DNA of 36,795 nucleotides from positions 1 to 36,795 of the forward strand of contig DASTUP010000146.1 in NCBI GenBank assembly GCA_035759585.1, read 5' to 3'. Positions within the stretch are counted from its first letter, which is position 1; every line of letters starts with the position of its first letter. A program made the translations under genes and the position numbers. Positions 15,805-23,071 of the stretch are shown here, in pieces. The DNA is from CAMLLJ01 sp035759585 (GTDB lineage Bacteria > Gemmatimonadota > Gemmatimonadetes > Gemmatimonadales > GWC2-71-9). The notes under the pieces are model-generated. The model made no database searches. It had not been told where the DNA came from and worked only from the letters and a program-made list of their open reading frames with translations.

Positions 15805-16727
15805 TTCGCCGTCCAACCGACATTCCGAGCCGGGAAATCACCGACGAACGGCTGTTCTGGAACCGCCGCCGGTTCGTCGGCGCCCTCGGACATGGAGCGG
15901 GCGCGCTCGCGCTCGGCGCCATGACACCGGGGCTCGCGGCCTGCGCCACCGAGGAAAAGCTCGCTCAGGGAGACGACAAGCTCACGCCGTACGAAGATGT
16001 CACGGGCTACAACAACTTCTACGAGTTCGGCACCGGAAAGGGCGATCCGAAGGACAACGCGGGCGCCCTCCGCCCCCGGCCGTGGACGGTCGCGGTCGAA
16101 GGGGAGATCGCGAACCCCGCAGCCTACGCATTCGACGACCTGGTTCGCCCCTATCCCGCGGTGGAGCGCATCTACCGGCATCGCTGCGTCGAGGGGTGGT
16201 CGATGGTGGTGCCCTGGATGGGGTTTCCGCTGCGGGATCTCATTCGCCGGCTCGAGCCGACCTCGAAGGCAAAATTCGTGGAGTTCACGACGCTGCACGA
16301 TCCGGCACAGATGCCGGGTCAGCGAAGCGGCATCCTCGACTGGCCGTACGTCGAAGCGCTCCGGCTCGACGAAGCGATGCATCCGCTCACGCTCATGGTC
16401 ACCGGCGTCTACGGAAAGCCGATCCCGAACCAGAACGGCGCGCCGCTCCGGCTCGTCGTGCCGTGGAAGTACGGCTTCAAGGGCGGGAAGTCGATCGTCC
16501 GGATCCGGTTCGCCGAGCGGCAGCCAGCCACCACGTGGAACCTCGCGGCACCCGATGAGTACGGGTTCTACGCCAACGTGAATCCGGAAGTCGACCATCC
16601 GCGCTGGAGCCAGGCGCGGGAGCGCCGGGTCGGCGAGCTGTTCCGGCGGAAAACCCTGCCCTTCAATGGTTACGCGGCGGAGGTCGCCTCGCTGTACAGC
16701 GGCCTGGATCTCCGGGTCAACTACTGA
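15798..16727 (+). CDS. msrP: protein-methionine-sulfoxide reductase catalytic subunit MsrP
   Basis: MsrP (formerly YedY) is the periplasmic molybdopterin enzyme that reduces oxidised methionines in envelope proteins, fed by MsrQ. The 309-residue sequence tracks E. coli MsrP closely. It has DVTGYNNFYEFGTGKGDP, IYRHRCVEGWSMVVPWMGFP with the Mo-ligand Cys130, LRLDEAMHPLTLMVTGVYG, VPWKYGFKG and NLAAPDEYGFYANVNP. The N-terminus MLIRRPTDI fits the family start, so ATG 15798 is chosen over the ATG at 15777. The twin-arginine signal NRRRFVGAL indicates folded export. Unusually, it ends in GLAAC, a textbook lipobox with Cys49, where E. coli has an AxA site, so this copy may be a Tat lipoprotein. msrQ begins nine bases after the stop. 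Confidence 0.96.
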   Translation: MLIRRPTDIPSREITDERLFWNRRRFVGALGHGAGALALGAMTPGLAACATEEKLAQGDDKLTPYEDVTGYNNFYEFGTGKGDPKDNAGALRPRPWTVAVEGEIANPAAYAFDDLVRPYPAVERIYRHRCVEGWSMVVPWMGFPLRDLIRRLEPTSKAKFVEFTTLHDPAQMPGQRSGILDWPYVEALRLDEAMHPLTLMVTGVYGKPIPNQNGAPLRLVVPWKYGFKGGKSIVRIRFAERQPATTWNLAAPDEYGFYANVNPEVDHPRWSQARERRVGELFRRKTLPFNGYAAEVASLYSGLDLRVNY

Positions 16728-16735
16728 GCCCGTCG

Positions 16736-17362
16736 ATGCCTCGTGTCGCCAAGCCCACGCTCTTCGTGGCGGCCCTCGCGCCGTTCGCCTGGCTCGCGTA
16801 TTCCGCCTTCTTCGGGGATCTCGGTACCGATCCGGTCGAGACGATCGCCCAGGTGACGGGTACGAGCGCGCTCGTCTGCCTCGCCGCCGCGCTCGCCGTC
16901 ACGCCGTTGCGCCGGCTCACGGGATGGAACTGGCTCATCCGGCTCAGGCGCATGCTCGGGCTCTTCGTGTTCTTCTACGCCCTCCTGCACGCGCTCGACT
17001 TCTTCGTCTTCGATCATTCGCTCTCCCTCGCCAGCATCCTCGAGGATGTGATCGAGCATCCCTGGGTCCTCTTCGGCTTCACCGCGCTGCTCCTGCTCGT
17101 GCCGCTCGCGATCACCTCCACGAATGGCTGGGTGCGGCGACTCGGCGGACGCCGGTGGCAGCGGCTGCACCGGCTGGTCTACCTGATCGCGCCGCTTGCC
17201 GCCGCGCATTACTTCCTGGCGGTGAAGCGCGATGTGACGTGGCCTATGGTCTTCGCGCTCATCTTCGGAGCGCTCCTCGCCGCCCGGCTCTGGCCCCGCC
17301 TGCAGCGGCGCGCCGCACCCGGCGGCCGCCGTTCGCTGGCATCGACTGCCTCCGGGAGCTAG
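16736..17362 (+). CDS. msrQ: MsrQ heme-binding membrane subunit
   Basis: MsrQ is the haem b membrane protein that passes quinol-derived electrons to MsrP. It is 208 residues with about six membrane segments, of the ferric-reductase-like transmembrane fold. Family marks are ALAVTPLRRLTGW, IRLRRMLGLFVFFYALLHALDFF with a candidate haem His, and WQRLHRLVYLIAPLAAAHYF with two more candidate haem His. The WxxLHRLVY motif is diagnostic. It sits immediately downstream of msrP, the usual order, and the two are surely co-transcribed. The tail (residues about 190-208) is basic and low in complexity. ATG 16736 is supported by its position nine bases after the msrP stop. Confidence 0.95.
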   Translation: MPRVAKPTLFVAALAPFAWLAYSAFFGDLGTDPVETIAQVTGTSALVCLAAALAVTPLRRLTGWNWLIRLRRMLGLFVFFYALLHALDFFVFDHSLSLASILEDVIEHPWVLFGFTALLLLVPLAITSTNGWVRRLGGRRWQRLHRLVYLIAPLAAAHYFLAVKRDVTWPMVFALIFGALLAARLWPRLQRRAAPGGRRSLASTASGS

Positions 17363-17371
17363 TTTGCGGGC

Positions 17372-17740
17372 ATGATGGCGCGTCTCCGGCAGCTGCCGCT
17401 CGTCGCATTGCTCTTCGTGGCCGGATCACCCGGGCTCGGGGGCGTTGCGCTGCAGGCTATTCATGCCTGCACGGCAGAGCTCGGCGTGGCTGCATCCGCG
17501 CAGGCGGCGGAGGCGGCGCATCATGGCGGCCACCATGGCGAGGAGCCGGAGGACGATGCGTGCCGCTGTATCGGTGCGTGCCACGCTCCCTTCTTCACGC
17601 CCGCGCCGCACGCGTCGGTCATTGCGCAGGTCGAGCTTCCCCCGCGTCACGATCTCCCGGTTCCGCATCTCGCGGATGTTCCGCCGGCGGGCCGCGCCCA
17701 TCGCCTTCTCCCACCCGCTACCGCCCCACCGCTGAGCTGA
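17372..17740 (+). CDS. His/Cys-rich secreted protein, possible metal binder
   Basis: I know no named family for this 122-residue protein. It has a hydrophobic export signal (about residues 5-28) and then a first cysteine (IHACTAE). A compact cluster follows at about residues 50-73 reading HHGGHHGEEPEDD and CRCIGACH, which combines His, acidic residues and cysteines in a way seen in periplasmic metal carriers. The C-terminal half is Pro/His-rich (APHASV, PPRHDLPVPHL) and looks disordered. It starts nine bases after msrQ and is followed by the TonB-dependent receptor at 17861, so it may bind the same metal ion the receptor handles. The metal assignment is inference from composition and neighbours. 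ATG 17375 is an alternative start that changes only one residue. Confidence 0.65.
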   Translation: MMARLRQLPLVALLFVAGSPGLGGVALQAIHACTAELGVAASAQAAEAAHHGGHHGEEPEDDACRCIGACHAPFFTPAPHASVIAQVELPPRHDLPVPHLADVPPAGRAHRLLPPATAPPLS

Positions 17741-17860
17741 CGATCCCCGTCAGGGGAAAGTCGGTGTTCCCGCTGGTCCTCCGCCATGAGCGGAGAGTCC
17801 GGCATGCAGGGTACCGGCCACGCGGAGGCTCGCGATGGTCGATCACAGCGGCAGGGAAGC
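17741..17860 (+). promoter_or_regulatory. structured leader of the TonB receptor
   Basis: This 120-base gap can form CCCC-GTCA-GGGG (17745-17756) and CTCCGC-CATGA-GCGGAG (17779-17795), with a further AGTCCGG and GGTACC downstream, and ends in the ribosome site CAGGGAAG. The opening GGGGAAAGTCGGTG loosely recalls a cobalamin riboswitch, but the conserved core boxes do not line up. It is a candidate control region of unknown type. Confidence 0.35.
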
Positions 17861-20206
17861 ATGACAATCGGGTTTCTGAAATCATCGGTGCGGCTCCTCA
17901 GGGGCGGCGCGGCGCTCGCGCTGCTCCTGGTGGGCACCGGGCGCGCGGCGGCGCAGGACCGCGTCGGCGGCAGCGTCGAGGGAATCGTGACGACGGAGAG
18001 CGGGTCGCGGATTGCCGGGGCGAGTGTCGCCGTCGGCGCTCCGGCGCATATCTCCCTTTCGGATTCGGCGGGACGATTCCGCTTCGACGGCATCGCTCCC
18101 GGCGACCAGCGGCTCGAGATACGCGCGCTCGGCTACCGGACCGTCGCGCAGCTCGTCACGGTACGGGTCTTCGAGACCACGCGCGTCGAGGCGGTCCTCC
18201 GCGCCGCGGCCGTGAACCTGCCGGACCTCGTCGTGAGCACCTCGCGCGAGGAGCAGCTCGCGTCCCGCACGCCGCTCAGTGTCGCGGTGATCGGCGCTGC
18301 CGAGATCGCCGAAGCGCGGAGCCATCATCCGGCTGATCTCGTCAATCGCGCGGCGGGTGTGTACGTGAGCAATGCAGGCGGCGAAGGCCACTTTACCGCG
18401 ATCCGCCAGCCGATCACCACGAAGGCGGTGTACGCCTTCCTCGAGGACGGCGTGCCCACACGATCCACGGGGTTCTTCAATCACAATGGGCTCTACGAGA
18501 TCAATCTGCCGCAGGCGGGCCGGATCGAGGTGATCAAGGGTCCCGGTACCGCGATCTATGGAAGCGACGCGGTGGGCGGCGTGGTGAACTCGTTCACGCG
18601 GGACCCGTCGGCGGCTCCGGAGGCCGAGCTCTTCGTCGAGGGCGGCAGCAACACCTATCTCCGTGCGCTCGGCACGGCGAGCACCACGTCGGGCCGCCAT
18701 GGATTCCGGATCGACGCCAACATCACCTCGTCGGACGGGTACCGCGATGGCGCGTCGTATGCGCGGCAGAGCGGTACTGCGCGCTGGGACCTCGCGCTGA
18801 GCGAGGCGGCGAGACTCAAGACGATTGCCACCTTCTCGCACATCGACCAGCCGGGCGACGGTGGCGGCGAGATCAGCGCCGAGGATTTCGCGGCCACGCC
18901 CTCCCGCGTCTATACGCAGGTGGCCTTCCGCCGCGTGCTGGCCGGCCGGCTCTCGAGCGAGCTGCAGGTGACCCGAGGCGCGTCCAGCTTCGGCGCCACC
19001 GCGTTTGCCCGCTACAACGAGCTCGATCTCCTTCCGTCCTGGCAGCTGAGCTTCGATCCCCAGGTCTGGGAGAGCCGCCACCGGTCGATCGGCCTGCTCA
19101 CTCGATTCCGCCGCACGATCCCCCAGCTCGGCGCGAGCGTGAGCACGGGCGTCGACGCCGAGTACAGCCCCGGGAGCCGCCGCGAAACGCGCATCGTCGC
19201 ACCGCAGACCGGCAACGACTTCCTGAGCTACACCGAAGCCGAGGTGCAGTACGACTACGACGTGGATTTCTGGCAGGCGTCGCCCTATGCGCAGGCGGAC
19301 GTCGCGATCGCCGAGGGGCTCCAGGTGAACGTCGGCGTGCGCTTCGATAATCTCGGGTATGACTACGCAAACGATCTCGGTGAGCTCGTCACCGGCTCGC
19401 ACCGCCGACCGGCATCCACCTCGGTGAGCTTTTCCCGCCTGAGCCCGAAGCTCGGAGCCGCCTGGGAAGTGCGGCCGAACCTCTCGCTCTTTGCCTCATA
19501 CCGTGCCGCCTTCCGCGCGCCGTCCGAGAGCCAGCTCTTCCGCCAGGGGAGGGCGGAGAGCACCGTCGATCTCGAGCCGGTCAAGGCCAACAGCTTCGAG
19601 GCCGGCGTGCGGACGCTCGTCGGCGGCATCATGACGTTCGAGGCGACCGCGTACTCGATGCGCCTCACCGACGACATCCTGACCTTCCTCGATCCCGAGA
19701 CCGGTCTTCGCCTGACGCAGAATGCCGGCGCGACGAGCCATCGCGGCGTCGAGGTCGGGCTCGGCGTCGCGCCGGTGCCGGCCGTGCGCCTCGATGCATC
19801 GCTGGCCTATGCGCGACACCGGTACGAGCGGTGGAGCCCGGGCGGCGCGGTGCCGATCGACTACAGCGGGAACGAGATGGAGCTGGCGCCGCGGTTCTTC
19901 GGCACGGCACGCCTCACGCTGAAGCCCGTCTTCGTGCGCGACGGTTCGTTCGCCGTCGAGCTCGTGCGGCTCGGCTCCTATTTCATGGATCCGGCCAATG
20001 CGCACGAGTACGGCGGCCACAGCCTGCTCAACCTGCAGGCGAACGTCCCGGTGTACGCAGGGCTCGACATCGTCGCTCGCGTGAGCAACGTGACGGGCGA
20101 GCGGTATGCGGAGACATCGTCCTTCAATGCACAGCAGGGAGAGCGCTTCCGCCCCGGCGCGCCGAGGCAGCTCTTCGTCGGTGCGCAGTACCGGTTCACC
20201 CGATGA
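17861..20206 (+). CDS. TonB-dependent receptor with carboxypeptidase-like N-domain
   Basis: This 781-residue outer-membrane receptor has a signal peptide (about 1-32, ending GRAAAQ). A carboxypeptidase-regulatory-like domain comes next (about 36-115: GSVEGIVTTESGSRIAGASV, GRFRFDGIAPGDQRLEIRAL), then the plug (VVSTSREEQLASRTPLSVAV, YAFLEDGVPTRSTGFFNHN, RIEVIKGPGTAIYGSDAVGG). The barrel ends in FVGAQYRFTR. ATG 17861 is preferred over 17786 because it has a ribosome site and begins a proper signal peptide. Its stop overlaps the ATG of the CPCC lipoprotein at 20203, so the two are coupled. Together with the His/Cys-rich protein upstream this suggests metal or metallophore traffic; a vitamin or peptide cannot be excluded. 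The FFNHNGLYEINLPQ segment recalls receptors of the copper or cobalamin type, from memory only. Confidence 0.93.
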   Translation: MTIGFLKSSVRLLRGGAALALLLVGTGRAAAQDRVGGSVEGIVTTESGSRIAGASVAVGAPAHISLSDSAGRFRFDGIAPGDQRLEIRALGYRTVAQLVTVRVFETTRVEAVLRAAAVNLPDLVVSTSREEQLASRTPLSVAVIGAAEIAEARSHHPADLVNRAAGVYVSNAGGEGHFTAIRQPITTKAVYAFLEDGVPTRSTGFFNHNGLYEINLPQAGRIEVIKGPGTAIYGSDAVGGVVNSFTRDPSAAPEAELFVEGGSNTYLRALGTASTTSGRHGFRIDANITSSDGYRDGASYARQSGTARWDLALSEAARLKTIATFSHIDQPGDGGGEISAEDFAATPSRVYTQVAFRRVLAGRLSSELQVTRGASSFGATAFARYNELDLLPSWQLSFDPQVWESRHRSIGLLTRFRRTIPQLGASVSTGVDAEYSPGSRRETRIVAPQTGNDFLSYTEAEVQYDYDVDFWQASPYAQADVAIAEGLQVNVGVRFDNLGYDYANDLGELVTGSHRRPASTSVSFSRLSPKLGAAWEVRPNLSLFASYRAAFRAPSESQLFRQGRAESTVDLEPVKANSFEAGVRTLVGGIMTFEATAYSMRLTDDILTFLDPETGLRLTQNAGATSHRGVEVGLGVAPVPAVRLDASLAYARHRYERWSPGGAVPIDYSGNEMELAPRFFGTARLTLKPVFVRDGSFAVELVRLGSYFMDPANAHEYGGHSLLNLQANVPVYAGLDIVARVSNVTGERYAETSSFNAQQGERFRPGAPRQLFVGAQYRFTR

Positions 20207-21495
20207 TGATACGACAGATGACTCGATTCTCCTGCGCCCTCGCGGCGCTTGCGCTCCTCCTCCTCGCAGGCTGTGAGCGGCGGGGCTTCGAGGTCACATC
20301 GGTGGCCTCTCCTGTCACGGGAGCCGATGCGGGCGACGCCGCGCTCGCCGTCGCGCCCGATTCGGCCATCGCGTTTCTCGCGTGGGTCGCGGGCGACACG
20401 GGCGCGCGCCATCTCTGGTTCGCGCGGTCGGCCGACAGGGGCGCCACCTGGTCGGCTCCGATTCGTGTTACCGGTACGCCGGATGATATCGGCGCGCCTC
20501 ACGGCGAATCGGCGCCGCGTCTCGTGGCAGGTGAAGATGGAAAGATCGGCATCGTCTGGAGCCGGAGCGTGCCGGTGCCGGGCCGCCGCTGGCCAGCCAG
20601 CGAGATCCGCTTTGCGCGCTCGCTCGACGGCGGTGCCACGTGGAGCGCCGCCGTGACGCTCAATGACGACAGCACCGGTGCGCCGGGCACGCACACCTTT
20701 CACGGGGCCATTTGGACCGGCGATGCGGGAATCGTCGCCGCATGGCTCGACGAGCGCGGTGGGGAGGCGTTCCCCGGGCATCACCATCCGGTCGGCCAAC
20801 CGGCGGCCGCGCCGACGATGGAATCCGATGCGCGTATCTATTTCACGGCATCCGGTGATTTCGGGGCGACATGGGCGCCGAACCGTGCCGCGTGGGGTGC
20901 CGTCTGTCCCTGCTGCCGCGTTGCACTCGCCCGGGAGCCGTCCGGTGGCGTGGTTGCGGCCTGGCGCCAGCATTTCCCGGGCAGCATCCGGGATGTCGTC
21001 ACTGCGCCACTCCTTCCCGAGCCTGCCGAACCGTCGCGCGTGCATCGTGATGACTGGGAATACCCCGGGTGTCCCCACACCGGTCCGGCCATGACCGTGG
21101 ACAGGAACGGCGCAACGCACATCGCCTGGTACACGGGCAAGCCCGACGGGGCGGGGATGTTCTATGGCCGCATCGCGCCAGGCGATTCGGCAGCCGCGCG
21201 CGCCGTTCCGCTCGTAACCGGCCGGAGCGTCCAGACCGGCCACGGGACGATCACCGCGCTGGCCGATGGCGGGGCGCTCACCGCGTTCGACGTGGACGAA
21301 GGCGGTGGGCGCGCGATCCGGCTGGCGCACCTCGATGCGAGCGGCGAGCTGGCGGACGCGCTGACGCTCGAAGCATCGACCGGCGGCAGTTACCCGCAGG
21401 TGGCGGCACTCGACGATGGAAGCGTGCTCGTTGCCTGGCGCCAGGCCGGTGGCGAGGCGCCCGGAGTGAGGCTCGCGCGCGTCTCGGGCATGTGA
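20203..21495 (+). CDS. Asp-box (BNR) lipoprotein with CPCC motif
   Basis: The protein is a 430-residue lipoprotein: LALLLLAGC is a clean lipobox and the Cys lies near residue 24. The rest is a sialidase-like propeller with Asp boxes SADRGATWSAP, SLDGGATWSAA and SGDFGATWAPN, but no YRIP arginine motif, so hydrolase activity is unlikely. Distinctive are Cys235-Pro-Cys237-Cys238-Arg in WGAVCPCCRVALA, Cys290 in YPGCPHTGPAM and a His run (about 193-195) in FPGHHHP. Such clustered Cys/His in a propeller suggests bound metal or haem. It overlaps the receptor stop by ATGA, so production is coupled, like a surface lipoprotein partner of a TonB receptor. Automated annotation would probably call it a sialidase, which I think misleading. 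Confidence 0.82.
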   Translation: MMIRQMTRFSCALAALALLLLAGCERRGFEVTSVASPVTGADAGDAALAVAPDSAIAFLAWVAGDTGARHLWFARSADRGATWSAPIRVTGTPDDIGAPHGESAPRLVAGEDGKIGIVWSRSVPVPGRRWPASEIRFARSLDGGATWSAAVTLNDDSTGAPGTHTFHGAIWTGDAGIVAAWLDERGGEAFPGHHHPVGQPAAAPTMESDARIYFTASGDFGATWAPNRAAWGAVCPCCRVALAREPSGGVVAAWRQHFPGSIRDVVTAPLLPEPAEPSRVHRDDWEYPGCPHTGPAMTVDRNGATHIAWYTGKPDGAGMFYGRIAPGDSAAARAVPLVTGRSVQTGHGTITALADGGALTAFDVDEGGGRAIRLAHLDASGELADALTLEASTGGSYPQVAALDDGSVLVAWRQAGGEAPGVRLARVSGM

Positions 21496-21569
21496 CGGGC
21501 GGGGCGTCGCAGGGCATCGCGCGCCCCCTACCGCACCACCCCGGGGTCGTACTACCTTCACCCCCCGAC

Positions 21570-22109
21570 ATGACCGACCGCACCCAACTTCTCGACGACC
21601 GCGCCATTGGACGCGCCCTCGTGCGCATGGCGTCGGAAATCGTGGAGCGCTGCGGGGGAACCAGCGAAGTGGTCCTGGTCGGCATCCAGCGGCGCGGCGT
21701 CGAGCTCGCGGAGCGCCTCAAGCGGCTCATCGACTCGGCCGAAAAGACCGATCTTCCCACCGGCAAGCTCGACATCACCCTCTATCGCGACGACCTGCAG
21801 ACGATCGGCCCCCGGCCGGTCGTCGGCGAGACGAGCCTGCCCGACCTCGATGGGAAGATCGTCGTCATCGTCGACGACGTGCTCTATACCGGACGCACCG
21901 TCCGCGCGGCACTCGACGAGGTCAGCGATTTCGGGCGCCCCCGTCGCGTCCTCCTCTGCGTGCTCGTCGATCGCGGAGGGCGCGAGCTGCCGATCCAGGC
22001 CGACGTGATCGGGACCAGCATCAGCGTCACGTCGAAGGACCGGGTGGACGTACTTATCAGCGAGCGCGACGGCCGCGACGTGGTCGAGCTCGTGCGGGGC
22101 CCGGCGTGA
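21570..22109 (+). CDS. pyrR: bifunctional pyr regulator / uracil phosphoribosyltransferase PyrR
   Basis: PyrR senses UMP and controls pyr transcripts in many bacteria, and can make UMP from uracil and PRPP. The 179-residue protein has the PRPP-binding loop VVIVDDVLYTGRTVRAALD, the region VVLVGIQRRGVELAERL, and DITLYRDDLQTIG, all characteristic. It opens the pyrR-pyrB-pyrC operon, and its stop overlaps the GTG of pyrB. ATG 21570 lacks a Shine-Dalgarno; a -10-like TACCTT (21553-21558) lies so close that the message may be nearly leaderless. If so, there is no room for the classic PyrR attenuator before pyrR, and any RNA target would have to be elsewhere. Confidence 0.96.
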   Translation: MTDRTQLLDDRAIGRALVRMASEIVERCGGTSEVVLVGIQRRGVELAERLKRLIDSAEKTDLPTGKLDITLYRDDLQTIGPRPVVGETSLPDLDGKIVVIVDDVLYTGRTVRAALDEVSDFGRPRRVLLCVLVDRGGRELPIQADVIGTSISVTSKDRVDVLISERDGRDVVELVRGPA

Positions 22110-23071
22110 CGCCGAATCCGGGCCTCGGCAAGGACCTCGTCGGCCTCGAGCCGCTGAGCGCCGACCAGCTGCGGCTCATCCTCGATACCGCCGAGCCGTT
22201 CAAGGAAGTGAGCGAGCGCCAGATCAAGAAGGTGCCGGCGCTGCGGGGGAAGACGATCGTCAACCTCTTCTTCGAAGCCAGTACCCGCACGCGCATCTCC
22301 TTCGAGTTCGCGGAGAAGCGCCTGAGCGCCGACACCGTGAACGTCGCCGCATCGGGCTCGTCGGTGTCGAAGGGCGAGACGCTCGTCGACACCGCGAAGA
22401 ACCTCGAGGCGATGCGGATCGACATGGTCGTGATCCGCCACGGCTCCTCCGGCGCCGCGAGCTTCCTGGGTCAGCGCATCGCCTCGAACGTGATCAACGC
22501 CGGGGACGGGAAGCACGAGCACCCGACGCAGGGCCTCCTCGACATGCTCACCCTGCGCGACCGGTTCAAGCGCCTGCAGGGACTCAAGGTCGCGATCTGC
22601 GGCGACGTGCTGCACAGCCGCGTGGCGCGGAGCAACATCTGGGGCCTCACGAAGCTCGGCGCCGAAGTCGGGGTCTGCGGACCGCCGCCGCTCCTTCCGC
22701 GAAACATCGGCGAGCTCGGCGTCACCATTCTTCCGCGCATCGAGGATGCGATCGCCTGGGCGGACGCGCTCAATATCCTGCGCCTGCAGCTCGAGCGGAT
22801 GACCGCCGGCTTCATTCCGTCGCTCCGCGAATACAACCGCGTCTTCGGCGTGACGACCGAGCGGCTCCGGAAGGCGCCGAAGGACCTCCTCATCCTGCAC
22901 CCGGGACCGATGAACCGTGGCGTGGAGATCGACAGCGACGTCGCCGATGGCGAGCACAGCGTGATCCTGCCGCAGGTGACGAACGGCGTCGCCGTGCGGA
23001 TGGCGGTGCTCTACCTGCTGGCCGGCGGCCGGCCCGGTCCGCAGCAGGCTGCGGGAGGAGAGGAAGGATGA
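22106..23071 (+). CDS. pyrB: aspartate carbamoyltransferase catalytic chain
   Basis: PyrB joins carbamoyl phosphate and aspartate, the committed step of pyrimidine synthesis. The 321 residues show the carbamoyl-phosphate loop FFEASTRTRISFEFAEKRL, the second-site loop GSSVSKGETL, HGSSGAASFL, GDGKHEHPTQGLLDMLTL and HPGPMNRGVEID. Length is normal. GTG 22106 is chosen because it forms a GTGA overlap with the pyrR stop; ATG starts are absent nearby. The gene ends in an ATGA overlap with pyrC. No pyrI regulatory chain follows, which fits the PyrR-type class of transcarbamoylases that associate with dihydroorotase. Confidence 0.97.
   Translation: MTPNPGLGKDLVGLEPLSADQLRLILDTAEPFKEVSERQIKKVPALRGKTIVNLFFEASTRTRISFEFAEKRLSADTVNVAASGSSVSKGETLVDTAKNLEAMRIDMVVIRHGSSGAASFLGQRIASNVINAGDGKHEHPTQGLLDMLTLRDRFKRLQGLKVAICGDVLHSRVARSNIWGLTKLGAEVGVCGPPPLLPRNIGELGVTILPRIEDAIAWADALNILRLQLERMTAGFIPSLREYNRVFGVTTERLRKAPKDLLILHPGPMNRGVEIDSDVADGEHSVILPQVTNGVAVRMAVLYLLAGGRPGPQQAAGGEEG

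Noticed and set aside
17741..17860. Cobalamin riboswitch before the TonB receptor
   Set aside because: GGGAAAGTCGGTG is suggestive, but the B12 box (AGCCAGGAGACCTGCC-like) and the GCCACTG core are not there in order.
21496..21569. PyrR-binding attenuator before pyrR
   Set aside because: The 74-base gap has no terminator/antiterminator pair or T-run.
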